Below are positions 26,185 to 37,077 of a DNA stretch of 37,302 nucleotides, one piece after another; the stretch's first letter is position 1, and each line of letters begins with the position of its first letter. Origin of the DNA: Mucilaginibacter sp. UBA4741. Its GTDB lineage: Bacteria > Bacteroidota > Bacteroidia > Sphingobacteriales > Sphingobacteriaceae. The notes under the pieces are model-generated. The model ran no database searches and was not told the DNA's origin. It saw only the letters and a list, made by a program, of their open reading frames with translations. The stretch is taken from assembly GCA_002403905.1 (NCBI GenBank), contig DHIR01000006.1:1-37302 (forward strand), given 5' to 3'. The translations under genes were made by a program, and so were the position numbers.

Positions 26185-27324
26185 TTATTTTTTTGTCGGC
26201 ATCGGTGCCGCGCCTGTTGTAACCATGCCACTATCACGCAAACGCTGAAAACCGTCTGTAATAACCATATCACCAGGTTTAATGCCCAGCATTATTACTA
26301 CCTTATCATTTAAGCGTGGCCCTAGCGTTACTTTACGTTGCAAGGCAATGGTATCTTTTTTAGCTGCCATGGTAGTATCCTTAGTTACAAATACAAAAAA
26401 CTCGCCCATTTGCTCGGTAACTGCTCTGTATGGTATAATTACCCGGTCGCCCGATTTATTATTCAATACCTTAAGTACACCACTCATGCCATCCTTTAAT
26501 AAGGCTTGCTCATTAGGGAATTGTACCCTAACTTTAATTGAGCCGGTTTGGTTGTTTACTCCCCTGTCGATAGCTAAAATTTTACCGGGTTTGTTGTAGG
26601 TTGTAACCCCATCTGATAGCTGCAATCTGAATGTAGAATCAGTATTGTTTTTTTGGAGATCATAAAAGCGGTTAATGTCCTGCTCATTAATTACCACGTC
26701 AACACCTATTGGATTTTCGCTTGATACAGTATTTAATAAAGTAGTTCCGGCTCCTACCTGGCTACCCAATCTAACTTGTGATATACCGATACGGCCCGTA
26801 ACAGGTGCTGTAATGGTAGCGTAAGAAAGATCTGTTTTAGCAGATGCAACAGCCGCTTTAGCAACGGCTACCTGGCCCTTGCTTGTTTCGTAAACTGCAG
26901 TTGCCTGGTCAACTGTTTGGCGTGCAACCGCGTCGTTTTTTAACAACATATTGTACCGGTCAACATCTTTTTGAGCCTTAGTTAAATTAGCATTGGCGTT
27001 TGCTAAATTGGCTTGCGCTTGCACAAGTGCATCTTGAAACTTGCGCCTGTCAATTTCATAAAGCGGTTTACCTTTGGTTACAACATCGCCTTCTTTAAAA
27101 AACATACCGGTTATAAAACCAGATACCTGGCTGCGCAGCTCTACATTGTTTAATGACACTACTGTTGCCTGGTATTGATCGTAATAAACAGCGTCGCCGG
27201 TTTGCGCTTCGGTAATATTTACTGGTGTTGGCGGCGGGGTATCTTGTTTTTTTGCATCGTCTTTACATGATGCCCATGTTAACATTGCAAACGGGGCCAA
27301 CCAAAAAATGGATTTCTTTTTCAT
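26185..27324 (-). CDS. RND efflux periplasmic adaptor (membrane fusion protein)
   Basis: A 379-residue lipoprotein with lipobox WASC (Cys20), so it is anchored to the inner membrane. Order of parts: beta-barrel/lipoyl halves (VVSLNNVELRSQVSGFITGMFFKEGDVVTKGKPLYEID, key VSGFI and GDVV), an alpha-helical hairpin from about 78 to 150 (ALVQAQANLANANANLTKAQ), then the second lipoyl half TITAPVTGRIGISQVRLGSQV, and the barrel and membrane-proximal domains. It bridges the RND pump and the outer-membrane channel. It lies between these two genes in the operon. Confidence 0.93.
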   Translation of the reverse strand: MKKKSIFWLAPFAMLTWASCKDDAKKQDTPPPTPVNITEAQTGDAVYYDQYQATVVSLNNVELRSQVSGFITGMFFKEGDVVTKGKPLYEIDRRKFQDALVQAQANLANANANLTKAQKDVDRYNMLLKNDAVARQTVDQATAVYETSKGQVAVAKAAVASAKTDLSYATITAPVTGRIGISQVRLGSQVGAGTTLLNTVSSENPIGVDVVINEQDINRFYDLQKNNTDSTFRLQLSDGVTTYNKPGKILAIDRGVNNQTGSIKVRVQFPNEQALLKDGMSGVLKVLNNKSGDRVIIPYRAVTEQMGEFFVFVTKDTTMAAKKDTIALQRKVTLGPRLNDKVVIMLGIKPGDMVITDGFQRLRDSGMVTTGAAPMPTKK

Positions 27325-27396
27325 TATAGAAGGTAATTGTTGTTGTTCGTTATATCATAACTGCAAGGGGATGCAGTAGTTATTTAGTAATATTTT

Positions 27397-28725
27397 TTAT
27401 TCGACACTAAGCGTACCTAATGCTTTTTTCAGATCTATTTTGCTTGAAAGCAATTGGAAAAGCGAATTATAATAATTCAACTCTGATGTCCGCAGATCTG
27501 ATTGCGCTACAATAACATCCAAGTAAGTTTTAACGCCTTCGCGGTATTGTAAACTTACTACATTATATACATCTTTTGCCAGGTCGACATTTTGTTTAAG
27601 CGTTTGCCAGTTGGTATAATTGCTTTTATAACCGGCCAGCGCCTGTATATATTCTGTATTGATGGTGTTTTGCGAATTAACAATATCCAGATCTGTACGT
27701 TGCACCTGTAACCTTGCCTTACTTAAATTTTGCAAACGTTTTGTTCCCTGGAAAATAGGTAACGTTAATGATAACCCTGCATAAGCGCTGGGGAAAGCAT
27801 TACTGTAAAGATCAGAAAAACGGCTGTTTAAGTACGATAAATTATAATTACCTACAGCTGATAACGACGGCAAAAATCCCCAACGGTAGTAATCAGCATT
27901 TAAATTCTTAAGATTTTTTTGTGTTTGCAGTAACTGGTACTCTATGCGGTTATTTATATTTAATGTTTGATTGGTATCAATGTAAGCTTCTCGCTCGTAA
28001 CTGGTCGAATCGTAAGATAATGTAATTTCATACTTAGGATTAACACCCATTATCTGCTTTAAATAAGCCAGTTTGCTGTTTATAGTTTCGGCCGTTTGTT
28101 TGCGGGTGGCTAATTCATTATTAAGGGCAATGGTAGCTTGCTTATAATCAATTTTATCAACAACACCTGCCTGGTAGCGGTTGTAAGCGTCCTTTAAACT
28201 ACGTTGCAGCCTTACTATATCCTCATTAATAATATTTAATTGTTTTTGCGATAACAGCACATCAAAAAAAGCCTTGCTAACATCAGATACTACATTGATC
28301 TGGCTGCTTTGTTCATTTTGCTTATAATATAACCTGGAGTAATTAGCTGTTTTTGATGCTAATAATACATCATTATTATATATAACCTGACTGGCTTGTA
28401 AGCCTAAGCTTGAATATTCGTCAATTGCAGATACAACTCCCGGCGTTGTTGAGGCTACCGGACTACCTTTAAAATAATGATTGTAACTTGCTGATGAATT
28501 TAATTGCGGCAACCATCCTGATAAACCAATACGTATGTCGCGTTCATTGATCTGCTCATCGATCGAAGCTTGCCTTACCGCAGGCTGATTGCGTAAAGCA
28601 AATAGTATGCTTTGCTTTAATGTTATAACATTTGGTATAGTATCGAAAACAGTTTGAGCAAAAATTGGGGTAGTATTTAAAATTAATGCAAAATTAATTA
28701 TCAACAATAATTGTAGTTTTTTCAT
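27397..28725 (-). CDS. TolC-type outer-membrane efflux channel
   Basis: I chose the ATG at 28725, which gives a clean signal peptide (MKKLQLLLIINFALILNTTP..AQ) and 442 residues; an in-frame ATG at 28770 would add 15 residues in front of it. The mature protein has the doubled OEP pattern of long coiled-coil helices, for example LLSQKQLNIINEDIVRLQRS and QTLKQNVDLAKDVYNVVSLQ with YREGVKTYLDVIVAQSDL near the end. It forms the outer-membrane exit duct for the RND pump. It is the first gene of the operon, so the control region is the 356-bp gap to 29081. Confidence 0.93.
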   Translation of the reverse strand: MKKLQLLLIINFALILNTTPIFAQTVFDTIPNVITLKQSILFALRNQPAVRQASIDEQINERDIRIGLSGWLPQLNSSASYNHYFKGSPVASTTPGVVSAIDEYSSLGLQASQVIYNNDVLLASKTANYSRLYYKQNEQSSQINVVSDVSKAFFDVLLSQKQLNIINEDIVRLQRSLKDAYNRYQAGVVDKIDYKQATIALNNELATRKQTAETINSKLAYLKQIMGVNPKYEITLSYDSTSYEREAYIDTNQTLNINNRIEYQLLQTQKNLKNLNADYYRWGFLPSLSAVGNYNLSYLNSRFSDLYSNAFPSAYAGLSLTLPIFQGTKRLQNLSKARLQVQRTDLDIVNSQNTINTEYIQALAGYKSNYTNWQTLKQNVDLAKDVYNVVSLQYREGVKTYLDVIVAQSDLRTSELNYYNSLFQLLSSKIDLKKALGTLSVE

Positions 28726-28758
28726 GTGGTAGAATGATCGGTAGATCTGGTAAACAAA

Positions 28759-28788
28759 AAACAAAGGCAATAAGTTGGGCCTTTGTTT
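28759..28788. promoter_or_regulatory. 10-bp inverted repeat in the efflux operon control region
   Basis: Arms 28759-28768 (aaacaaaggc) and 28779-28788 are exact reverse complements around a 10-nt spacer, 34-63 bp before the tolC-type start. The left arm coincides with a reverse-strand TGCCTTTG (7 of 8 to TAnnTTTG), so a protein bound here would block the promoter. No regulator gene is next to it. The remainder of the gap to 29081 shows no further feature. Confidence 0.4.
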
Positions 28789-29078
28789 AGTTTAAATACT
28801 TAGGAAATGCGAAGATGAGGTATTTTAGTTTAAATAGAAATCATGCACAACATTTTTACGTAAATAATACATAATACCTATGAATAATCATGTTTTTAAT
28901 ACTTTTTTGAAAAAAATGAATAATATAGGCACTAAATAAACAAAAAATTTAATTAATTTGCCGAGTGGGAAGAGCATTACGTTTTGAGAAGAAAACGGAA
29001 TGTTTAAAAAAATTACATACTTAATATAGGTTATAAACTTATTCATGGTATTTTTACAAAAAATTTAAGCAGGGTTAA

Positions 29079-30290
<1,212 letters not shown>

Positions 30291-30304
30291 TTAACACACA
30301 ATAT

Positions 30305-30345
30305 AAAATGCGGCTATTTTTAACAGATAGCCGCATTTTTTATAT
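30305..30345 (+). terminator. Intrinsic terminator after serine palmitoyltransferase
   Basis: A perfect 13-bp stem (aaaatgcggctat, 30305-30317, with 30327-30339), 9-nt loop and a following T/AT-rich run. It lies 14 bp past the stop of the gene at 29082 and separates it from the next operon, at least partly. Confidence 0.88.
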
Positions 30346-30370
30346 ATAGCCAATAAATTCTGCCACCCGC

Positions 30371-31489
30371 ATGAAAAAGATAGTTCCTGTAAATTCAAAA
30401 GACGAGCTTTCCGTATTTATTGATTTTCCGCATGACCTGTATAAGGACGATCCAAACTACGTTCCAGAATTATTTATAGCCCAGCGCGATCTGTTAACCA
30501 AACATCCTTTCCATAAACACAATAAGCTGCAAGGCTTTTTAGCACTTGACGGTGATAAAATAGTGGGCCGCATAGCTGCCATATTAAACAATAGCCATAA
30601 TGAGTACAATCATGTTAATGATGGCTTTTGGGGCTTTTTTGATTGTATAAACGACCAGGAAACAGCCAACCTTCTTTTTCAAACTGCTACAGATTGGTTA
30701 AAGGATAAAAGCGTTACAGGCAAATTTTTAGGCCCGGTAAATTTTTCGACCAATGAGCCATGTGGTTTATTAGTTGAGGGTTTTGATAGTCCGCCGGTAT
30801 TAATGCAAACCTACAACGCGGCTTATTACGCACAATTAATTGAAGGCTTTGGTTTTGCAAAAGATGTAGACCTTATAGCCTGGCATTGGGATGGTAATAA
30901 TTATGATGATAAATCAGTAAGGTTACTTAATGCCTTACAGGAACGTTTAAAACGCAACAATATCGTCATCCGTAAAGTAGACTTGAAAAACTTTAAAGAA
31001 GAAACCGTTAAACTGCGCGAGGTATATAATTCTGCCTGGGATCAAAATACTGGTTTTGTTCCGCTATCAGACGAGGAGTTTGATTACCTGGCCAAAGACC
31101 TTAAATTGATACTTGACCCTGACTTTGCCCTTGTTGCAGAGCAGAATGGCAAAATTGTAGCATTTGGTTTGGCATTGCTTAATTATAATGAAATCTTTAA
31201 GACCATAAAAAGGGGTCGCTTATTCCCTACCGGGCTATTTAAGTTGTTATTCGGCAAAAAAAAAATACAAAGTCTGCGCATTTATGCCTTAGGTGTAATT
31301 GATGGTTATCGTAAAATGGGTATCGAGGCTGTTTTATATGGCACTATCATTAAAAACTACACAGCCAGAGGCCTTAAATGGGCCGAAGCGGGTTGGACGC
31401 TGGAAAATAACACGCTGATCAACGAGGCTATTATCGCCATAAAAGGCGATCCTTATAAAAAGTACCGTTTGTACCAAAAACAAATATGA
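30371..31489 (+). CDS. GNAT-like acyltransferase, candidate ceramide synthase
   Basis: A 372-residue protein with two GNAT-like halves: an N-terminal part around FLALDGDKIVGRIAAILNN (about 57-75) and a C-terminal part with FALVAEQNGKIVAFGLALL (about 253-271) and IYALGVIDGYRKMGIEAVLY (about 305-324), the usual acyl-CoA-loop position. A GNAT-type protein acts as the ceramide synthase in the Caulobacter pathway and lies with serine palmitoyltransferase there. This one sits in the same context, so N-acylation of the long-chain base is a reasonable hypothesis, not shown by residues I can verify. Its stop overlaps the reductase start (ATGA at 31486-31489). Confidence 0.65.
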   Translation: MKKIVPVNSKDELSVFIDFPHDLYKDDPNYVPELFIAQRDLLTKHPFHKHNKLQGFLALDGDKIVGRIAAILNNSHNEYNHVNDGFWGFFDCINDQETANLLFQTATDWLKDKSVTGKFLGPVNFSTNEPCGLLVEGFDSPPVLMQTYNAAYYAQLIEGFGFAKDVDLIAWHWDGNNYDDKSVRLLNALQERLKRNNIVIRKVDLKNFKEETVKLREVYNSAWDQNTGFVPLSDEEFDYLAKDLKLILDPDFALVAEQNGKIVAFGLALLNYNEIFKTIKRGRLFPTGLFKLLFGKKKIQSLRIYALGVIDGYRKMGIEAVLYGTIIKNYTARGLKWAEAGWTLENNTLINEAIIAIKGDPYKKYRLYQKQI

Positions 31490-32469
31490 AAGAAAGGGTT
31501 TTAATAACCGGTGCAAGTGGCTTTGTTGGGTACCATCTGATAATTGAAGCGTTACAAAACAACCTTGAAGTATTTGCTGCGGTTAGAAAAAGCAGTCGGT
31601 TAGATCATCTTAAAGACCTTGATATACAATATGTATATTTAGATTATAGTAACCCGGATTTCTTAAAAAAAGAACTCATTGAAAAGCAGTATAACTATAT
31701 AATACATGCCGCTGGTATTACCCGCGCAATATCTGCCGAAGAGTATGATACCATAAACGCGGTTTATACAGCTAACCTTGCGCAAGCGGCTACTGAATTA
31801 CCCGGCTTTAAAAAGTTTGTTTTGATAAGCAGCCTTGCTGCTATCGGTCCGCTTAAAGCATTAAATGGCATTATTACCGAAGAAACCTACCCCAACCCTA
31901 TTACAGCCTATGGAAAAAGCAAAATGTTGGCCGAAGAAAAATTAAAAGCAATTAAGAATTTTAACTACACTATACTAAGACCAACCGCAGTTTACGGCCC
32001 ACGCGATACCGGAATATTTATTTTCTTTAAACAAATAAGTAATCACCTTGAGCCTTATATAGGCCGCGCGCCGCAAAAGCTAAGCTTTATCTATGTTGTA
32101 GATCTGGCAAAAGCAAGTATCAGGGCACTATATGGTGGTGATAAAAAAACCTATAATTTAAGTGATGGTAATTTTTATGATCGGTACGAATTAGGCCGCC
32201 AAACAAAACAAATACTAGCTATTAAAACCGTAAAGTTTCATCTTTTGGTAAATTTTGTGAAATTAATTGCCTGTATATCAGAAAATGTGAGTTCTTTGAG
32301 AAATATAGCCCCTATATTAAACATTGAAAAACTAGATGAGTTAACTGCTGTTAACTGGTCATGCAGTATTGAGGTGGCAAAGCAGGACCTGGGATTTTAT
32401 CCGCAATACACATTGGAGAAAGGTTTACATGAAACCCTTCAATGGTACAGGACTAACAAATGGCTTTAA
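31486..32469 (+). CDS. NAD-dependent epimerase/dehydratase-type reductase, candidate ketosphinganine/ceramide reductase
   Basis: A 327-residue extended SDR. The dinucleotide motif GASGFVGYH is at 9-17, HAAGITR at 74-80, catalytic Ser near 115-116 (LISSLAA), and Tyr142/Lys146 in AYGKSK. This fold includes the bacterial ceramide reductase (CerR) of the Caulobacter pathway, which reduces the 3-keto group after acylation. The overlap with the GNAT-like gene and the link with serine palmitoyltransferase support this role by context. A sugar-nucleotide epimerase is the alternative. It is followed at 34 nt by the inositol-phosphate synthase. Confidence 0.75.
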   Translation: MKERVLITGASGFVGYHLIIEALQNNLEVFAAVRKSSRLDHLKDLDIQYVYLDYSNPDFLKKELIEKQYNYIIHAAGITRAISAEEYDTINAVYTANLAQAATELPGFKKFVLISSLAAIGPLKALNGIITEETYPNPITAYGKSKMLAEEKLKAIKNFNYTILRPTAVYGPRDTGIFIFFKQISNHLEPYIGRAPQKLSFIYVVDLAKASIRALYGGDKKTYNLSDGNFYDRYELGRQTKQILAIKTVKFHLLVNFVKLIACISENVSSLRNIAPILNIEKLDELTAVNWSCSIEVAKQDLGFYPQYTLEKGLHETLQWYRTNKWL

Positions 32470-32503
32470 GTACAAACTATCTATCTACATATAAATTTAC
32501 ATC

Positions 32504-33826
32504 ATGAAAAACAACATTAAACCTGCTGAGGGTAAACTTGGCATTTTATTGCCCGGACTTGGCGCAGTAGCAACTACCCTAATTGCCGGGGTTGAGGCCG
32601 TAAAAAAAGGCATATCACAACCGATAGGCTCTTTGACTCAAATGGGTACTATCCGGTTAGGTAAACGCACAGAAAACCGTCGCCCTAAAATTAAAGACTT
32701 TGTGCCGTTGGCAAATCTTAACGACATTGTTTGGGGTGGCTGGGACGTATATACTGACAACGTTTACGAGTCGGCAATGAATGCCAAAGTTTTGGAAGCC
32801 GGATTATTATATGCTGTTAAAGACGAATTGGAGAAAATAAAGCCGATGACCGCGGCGTTTGATCAAAACTATGCTAAAAATCTTACCGCTACCAACGTTA
32901 AAACCGGTACACGTTATGAGCTTGCGCAGCAAGTAATTGCAGACATCCAAAACTTTAAAGAAGAAAACGGACTTGACCGCGTAGTTTTAGTATGGTGCGG
33001 ATCAACAGAGATCTATTACGAAGCATCAGACGTGCATAGCACCCTTGATAAATTTGAGGCAGGCTTAAAAGCTGATGATAAACTAATTGCGCCAAGCATG
33101 ATCTATGCTTACGCGGCCTTAAAACTAGGTATACCGTTCACTAATGGCGCGCCAAACTTAACAGTTGATATACCTGCATTAATTGAGTTGGCAAGGATTA
33201 CTGAAACCCCAATCGCCGGTAAAGATTTTAAAACCGGCCAAACCTTAATGAAAACTATTTTGGCACCGGGCCTTGCCGCAAGATCATTAGGGGTTAACGG
33301 TTGGTTCTCTACTAATATATTAGGTAACCGCGATGGTTTAGTACTGGATGATCCGGATAATTTTAAAACTAAAGAGGTATCTAAACTAGGTGTATTAGAA
33401 GATATTTTCAAACCAGAAGATAATCCTGAATTGTATGGTGATATCTTCCATAAAATTCGTATCAACTACTACCCTCCGCATGGCGATAACAAAGAGAGCT
33501 GGGATAACATCGACATTTTTGGCTGGTTAGGTTATAAAATGCAGATCAAGATCAATTTTCTTTGCCGTGATTCTATCTTAGCTGCGCCTATCGCTTTGGA
33601 TTTAGCCTTGTTTAGTGATTTTGCCAAAAGAGCGGGTATGAGTGGCGTGCAGGAGTGGTTATCATTCTATTTAAAATCGCCGCAAACCGCGCCGGGTTTA
33701 CCTGCAGAAAATGATATATTTAAACAATTAATAAAACTGGAAAATACGTTACGCTACTTAATGGGCGAAGATTTGATAACCCACCTGGGCTTGGATTATT
33801 ACGAAGAACTGGTTGAAGCAAAATAA
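32504..33826 (+). CDS. ino1: myo-Inositol-1-phosphate synthase
   Basis: A 440-residue NAD-dependent isomerase. GKLGILLPGLGAVATTLIAG is the nucleotide-binding start; VLVWCGSTEIYYEAS, the FTNGAPNLTVDIPAL segment and IAGKDFKTGQTLMKTILAPGLAARSLGVNGW (key GKDFKTGQT) are family signatures around the active site. The final part GDNKESWDNIDIFGWLGY and LAAPIALDLALF is also conserved. It converts glucose-6-phosphate to inositol-3-phosphate. With the PgpA-like and CDP-alcohol genes that follow, it supplies the head group for phosphatidylinositol or inositol-phosphoceramide, as in the Bacteroides thetaiotaomicron inositol-lipid cluster. Confidence 0.95.
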   Translation: MKNNIKPAEGKLGILLPGLGAVATTLIAGVEAVKKGISQPIGSLTQMGTIRLGKRTENRRPKIKDFVPLANLNDIVWGGWDVYTDNVYESAMNAKVLEAGLLYAVKDELEKIKPMTAAFDQNYAKNLTATNVKTGTRYELAQQVIADIQNFKEENGLDRVVLVWCGSTEIYYEASDVHSTLDKFEAGLKADDKLIAPSMIYAYAALKLGIPFTNGAPNLTVDIPALIELARITETPIAGKDFKTGQTLMKTILAPGLAARSLGVNGWFSTNILGNRDGLVLDDPDNFKTKEVSKLGVLEDIFKPEDNPELYGDIFHKIRINYYPPHGDNKESWDNIDIFGWLGYKMQIKINFLCRDSILAAPIALDLALFSDFAKRAGMSGVQEWLSFYLKSPQTAPGLPAENDIFKQLIKLENTLRYLMGEDLITHLGLDYYEELVEAK

Positions 33827-33831
33827 AATAA

Positions 33832-34299
33832 ATGTTGTTTCATAAACTGGCCGCTACTGTTTTTGGCATCGGATACTTAGGTAAAGGTGTTGGCACAATA
33901 GCGGCCTTTTTTGCTTGTATATGCTGGTATTTGCTTTGGGCGGGTAAGTATCCACCCGTAATTCCATCCATATTAGTTACGCTTGTAATAACCGCTTTAG
34001 GTATTTGGAGCGGTAATAAGGTTGAACCCATTTGGGGTAAAGATCATGGCCGTGTTGTTATTGATGAAGTAGCGGGCATGTTTGTAAGCTTATTATTTGT
34101 ACCTGTAACCCTACCCTATGTTATAACGGCATTTATTTTATTCAGGTTCTTTGATATTTTAAAGCCCTTATTTATCAAGCGACTCGAAGCCCTCCGCGGT
34201 GGCTGGGGAGTTATGGCTGATGACCTGCTGGCCGGCGTGTACGCTAATATAATTTTACAGTTAATAGTTTGGTTAAATTTACTTAATGTCAAAATTTAG
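33832..34299 (+). CDS. PgpA-like phosphatase, probably phosphatidylinositol-phosphate phosphatase
   Basis: A 155-residue membrane protein with four hydrophobic segments and the PgpA site: GKDHGRVVIDEVAGMF at 69-84, with Lys70, Asp71, His72 and the Asp78/Glu79 pair that binds metal. PgpA removes phosphate from phosphatidylglycerophosphate. Here the gene starts 5 nt after the inositol-phosphate synthase, and PgpA-like proteins in Bacteroidota inositol-lipid loci dephosphorylate phosphatidylinositol phosphate. The latter is therefore the better guess, by context. Confidence 0.85.
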   Translation: MLFHKLAATVFGIGYLGKGVGTIAAFFACICWYLLWAGKYPPVIPSILVTLVITALGIWSGNKVEPIWGKDHGRVVIDEVAGMFVSLLFVPVTLPYVITAFILFRFFDILKPLFIKRLEALRGGWGVMADDLLAGVYANIILQLIVWLNLLNVKI

Positions 34300-34372
34300 T
34301 AAAACCTGTTAATTTATGTTAATCCCACCCAGTTATTTGACTTTTTGACCACAGAAGTCTATCGGATTTACT

Positions 34373-34380
34373 TACCTTTG
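34373..34380 (+). promoter_or_regulatory. -7 element in the gap before the DUF5686 gene
   Basis: TACCTTTG is a perfect TAnnTTTG, 127 bp before the ATG at 34507. TTTG sequences occur upstream (34336, 34344) but at longer than usual spacing. A promoter here would allow the outer-membrane protein to be expressed apart from the inositol-phosphate synthase. Confidence 0.4.
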
Positions 34381-34506
34381 CCCCCTGTTATAAAACTTGA
34401 TTGCGCGCTTATTTAGCCGTATTTTACTTACATCTAAACTTATTATTTAAAATAAGCGTAGATTGTAGAGAATAGCAATACAGACAAGTTTGTATTTAAA
34501 ACGTAC

Positions 34507-37065
34507 ATGGATTTTAAAAGTTTATTCAGGAAGTTTTCATTTATAGCTTTCTTATTATTTTATACCTCATCATTATTTGCCCAGGCTACCCGTGTTACAG
34601 GTATTATAACCGATGGTGGAACTAAAAATAATGAACGTATGCCTTTTGTAAGCGTTGGTATTGCAGGTAGCCATGTTGGTGGCCGTACCGACAATGATGG
34701 CCGCTATTCTATAGTATCTGATAAACCCATCAGCCAGCTTAAAGCCTCATTTATTGGTTATAAAGATGTTATTATTAATGTAATACCCGGTAAGGCCCAA
34801 GTTATAAACGTTAAAATGATGCCTTTGCAACAAGAGTTAACCCAGGTTGAGATAAAAGCAGGCAAAAAACCACGTTATCGTAACAAAGGCAATCCGGCTG
34901 TTGAGCTGATACGTCAGGTTATAGCGCATCGAGATAAAAACCGCCCGGAGAGTTATAACTATGTAGAATATAAGGAGTACGATAAAATGCAGTTTTCTAT
35001 CGCTAACCTTTCTACAAAAATTGCAGAGAAGAAATTCTTCAGGAAATACAAATTCGTTTTAGATAATCGCGATACTACAACTGTACCGGGCAAAAACCTA
35101 TTACCGGTATTTTTGGATGAAAAAATATCACAATACTACTATCGCAAAAATCCGGAGAAAGAACGAACAATTGTGTTAGGACACCGTAATGTTGACTTCG
35201 GCGGATCGATAGATATTGAAGGTGTTGGCCAGTTTTTTAAGTACATGTATGGCAAGGTTGATATTTATGATAATAGCATCAACCTTATCACCAATAACTT
35301 TTTAAGCCCTATTGCCAACGGTGCCCCTACTTTTTACAAATACTTTATTACCGATACTGTTGTAACCGAGGATAATAAGAAACTGGTTGAGTTAAGCTTT
35401 ACGCCACGAAGTACCCAGGATATGCTTTTTGAAGGTAAGATATACATTACGCTGGATAGTAATTACGCGGTACAGAAAGCTAATTTGGGTATCAATAAAA
35501 ATATCAATCTTAACTTTGTTAAGTCGATGACAGTAAACCTTGATTTTGAGCAAAACCCGGATGGCCGTTATCACCTAAGCAAAAGTAACACCCTGGCAGA
35601 TTTTGGGGTGAGCAAAAAGAATGCAGGCGGTTTCTTTGGCATACGTACGCTTACTTATAAAAGCTATGCTGTAAATAAACAGCGCCCAGATACAGCCTAT
35701 ATAACCGGTGCCGAGGACATAGTAGTATCTGACGAGGTGTCGCATAGAAGCGAGCAATTTTGGACACAAAACCGTTTAGACACATTAACTACTGCCGAAT
35801 CTAAAGTTTACAAAAATATCGACAGCTTATCGCATATGAAGTCGTTTCAACGCACGTTGGATATAGCGACATTGTTATTAGCCGGCTATAAATCATTTAA
35901 TACTTTTGAGATCGGCCCGTCAAACGCGTTTTATAGTTTTAACCCTATAGAGGGTTTGAAATTACGTTTTGGTGGCCGTACAACGCCCGAATTAAGCAAA
36001 CGCTATTATTTTGAGACGTATGCAGCTTATGGTTTTAAGGATAAAAAATGGAAAGGCTTTTTAAGTGCTACATATTCCATCAATGATAAGTCTATTTACA
36101 AGTTCCCACAAAATTATATCAGGGCCAGCTTTCAGCGCGATACCAAGATACCTGGTGCCGCTTTACAGTTTGTTCAGCAGGATAATTTTTTGTTGTCATT
36201 TAAACGTGGTGTAAACGATAAGTACCTGTATAATGATTTTTATAAGTTTGATTACGTGCATGAGTATGAAAGCCATTTCTCTTATACCCTTACCTTAAAG
36301 AAATGGACACAAACACCGGCTGGATCATTATATTTTATAAATAATACCGGTAATATAAATGATCTTACCACATCAGAAGCATCATTAAACTTGCGTTATG
36401 CGCCAAACGAGAAATTTTACCAGGGTAAAATATACCGTGTACCAATCCCAAGTAAATATCCGATACTTAGTTTTGATTATACAAAAGGTTTTAAAGGTGC
36501 ATTTGGGGCGGCTTACAATTATCAAAGCTTGCATGCACGTGTAGACAGGCGTACGTACCTGTCGCAATTTGGTTATTTTGATGCTTTTGTTGAGGGCGGT
36601 AAAATAATCGGGCAAGTCCCTTATCCATTATTAACCATCTTCCGCGCTAACCAAACCTACGCTTACGACCTTTATTCGTACAACTTAATGAACTTCCTGG
36701 AGTTTGTGAGTGATAGATATGTTGCCTTAAATATTGATCAGCACTTTATGGGTTTCTTTTTTAACAAGATCCCGCTGTTTCAAAAACTTAAGCTACGTGA
36801 GGTTGCGTCATTTAAAGCTATTTACGGAAAATTGAGTGACGAAAACAATCCAACGCTGCATCCGTCTTTATATCAATTCCCAGTAACAAGTACTGGCCAA
36901 CCTATTACATATTCGTTAGGCGATACGCCTTACATTGAAGGTAGCGTTGGTGTGGAAAATATTTTTAAATTTATACGGGTTGACATGGTTAAGAGATTTA
37001 ATTATTTAGATCATCCAAATGTTTCTCCGCTGGGTGTGCGTGTTAGGTTAAAATTTGATTTTTAG
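34507..37065 (+). CDS. DUF5686 outer-membrane protein with carboxypeptidase-regulatory-like domain
   Basis: An 852-residue protein with a signal peptide ending at about residue 26 (LLFYTSSLFAQ). Residues 29-110 form a carboxypeptidase-regulatory-like fold (RVTGIITDGGTKNNERMPFVSVGI, then GGRTDNDGRYSI and KASFIGYKDV), as found at the front of many Bacteroidota outer-membrane proteins. A central DUF5686 region (from about 128, NPAVELIRQVIAHRDKNRPE) is followed by many beta strands ending in VRVRLKFDF with a terminal Phe, so the C-terminal half is a barrel. No plug domain of a TonB receptor is evident. The family is often near lipid genes; function not established. Confidence 0.85.
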   Translation: MDFKSLFRKFSFIAFLLFYTSSLFAQATRVTGIITDGGTKNNERMPFVSVGIAGSHVGGRTDNDGRYSIVSDKPISQLKASFIGYKDVIINVIPGKAQVINVKMMPLQQELTQVEIKAGKKPRYRNKGNPAVELIRQVIAHRDKNRPESYNYVEYKEYDKMQFSIANLSTKIAEKKFFRKYKFVLDNRDTTTVPGKNLLPVFLDEKISQYYYRKNPEKERTIVLGHRNVDFGGSIDIEGVGQFFKYMYGKVDIYDNSINLITNNFLSPIANGAPTFYKYFITDTVVTEDNKKLVELSFTPRSTQDMLFEGKIYITLDSNYAVQKANLGINKNINLNFVKSMTVNLDFEQNPDGRYHLSKSNTLADFGVSKKNAGGFFGIRTLTYKSYAVNKQRPDTAYITGAEDIVVSDEVSHRSEQFWTQNRLDTLTTAESKVYKNIDSLSHMKSFQRTLDIATLLLAGYKSFNTFEIGPSNAFYSFNPIEGLKLRFGGRTTPELSKRYYFETYAAYGFKDKKWKGFLSATYSINDKSIYKFPQNYIRASFQRDTKIPGAALQFVQQDNFLLSFKRGVNDKYLYNDFYKFDYVHEYESHFSYTLTLKKWTQTPAGSLYFINNTGNINDLTTSEASLNLRYAPNEKFYQGKIYRVPIPSKYPILSFDYTKGFKGAFGAAYNYQSLHARVDRRTYLSQFGYFDAFVEGGKIIGQVPYPLLTIFRANQTYAYDLYSYNLMNFLEFVSDRYVALNIDQHFMGFFFNKIPLFQKLKLREVASFKAIYGKLSDENNPTLHPSLYQFPVTSTGQPITYSLGDTPYIEGSVGVENIFKFIRVDMVKRFNYLDHPNVSPLGVRVRLKFDF

Positions 37066-37077
37066 TAAGAGCAGTTA

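Noticed and set aside
28726..28770. Longer start for the TolC-type gene at 28770
   Set aside because: It would put 15 residues in front of a clean signal peptide; the ATG at 28725 fits export. It would also start inside the 28759-28788 palindrome region.
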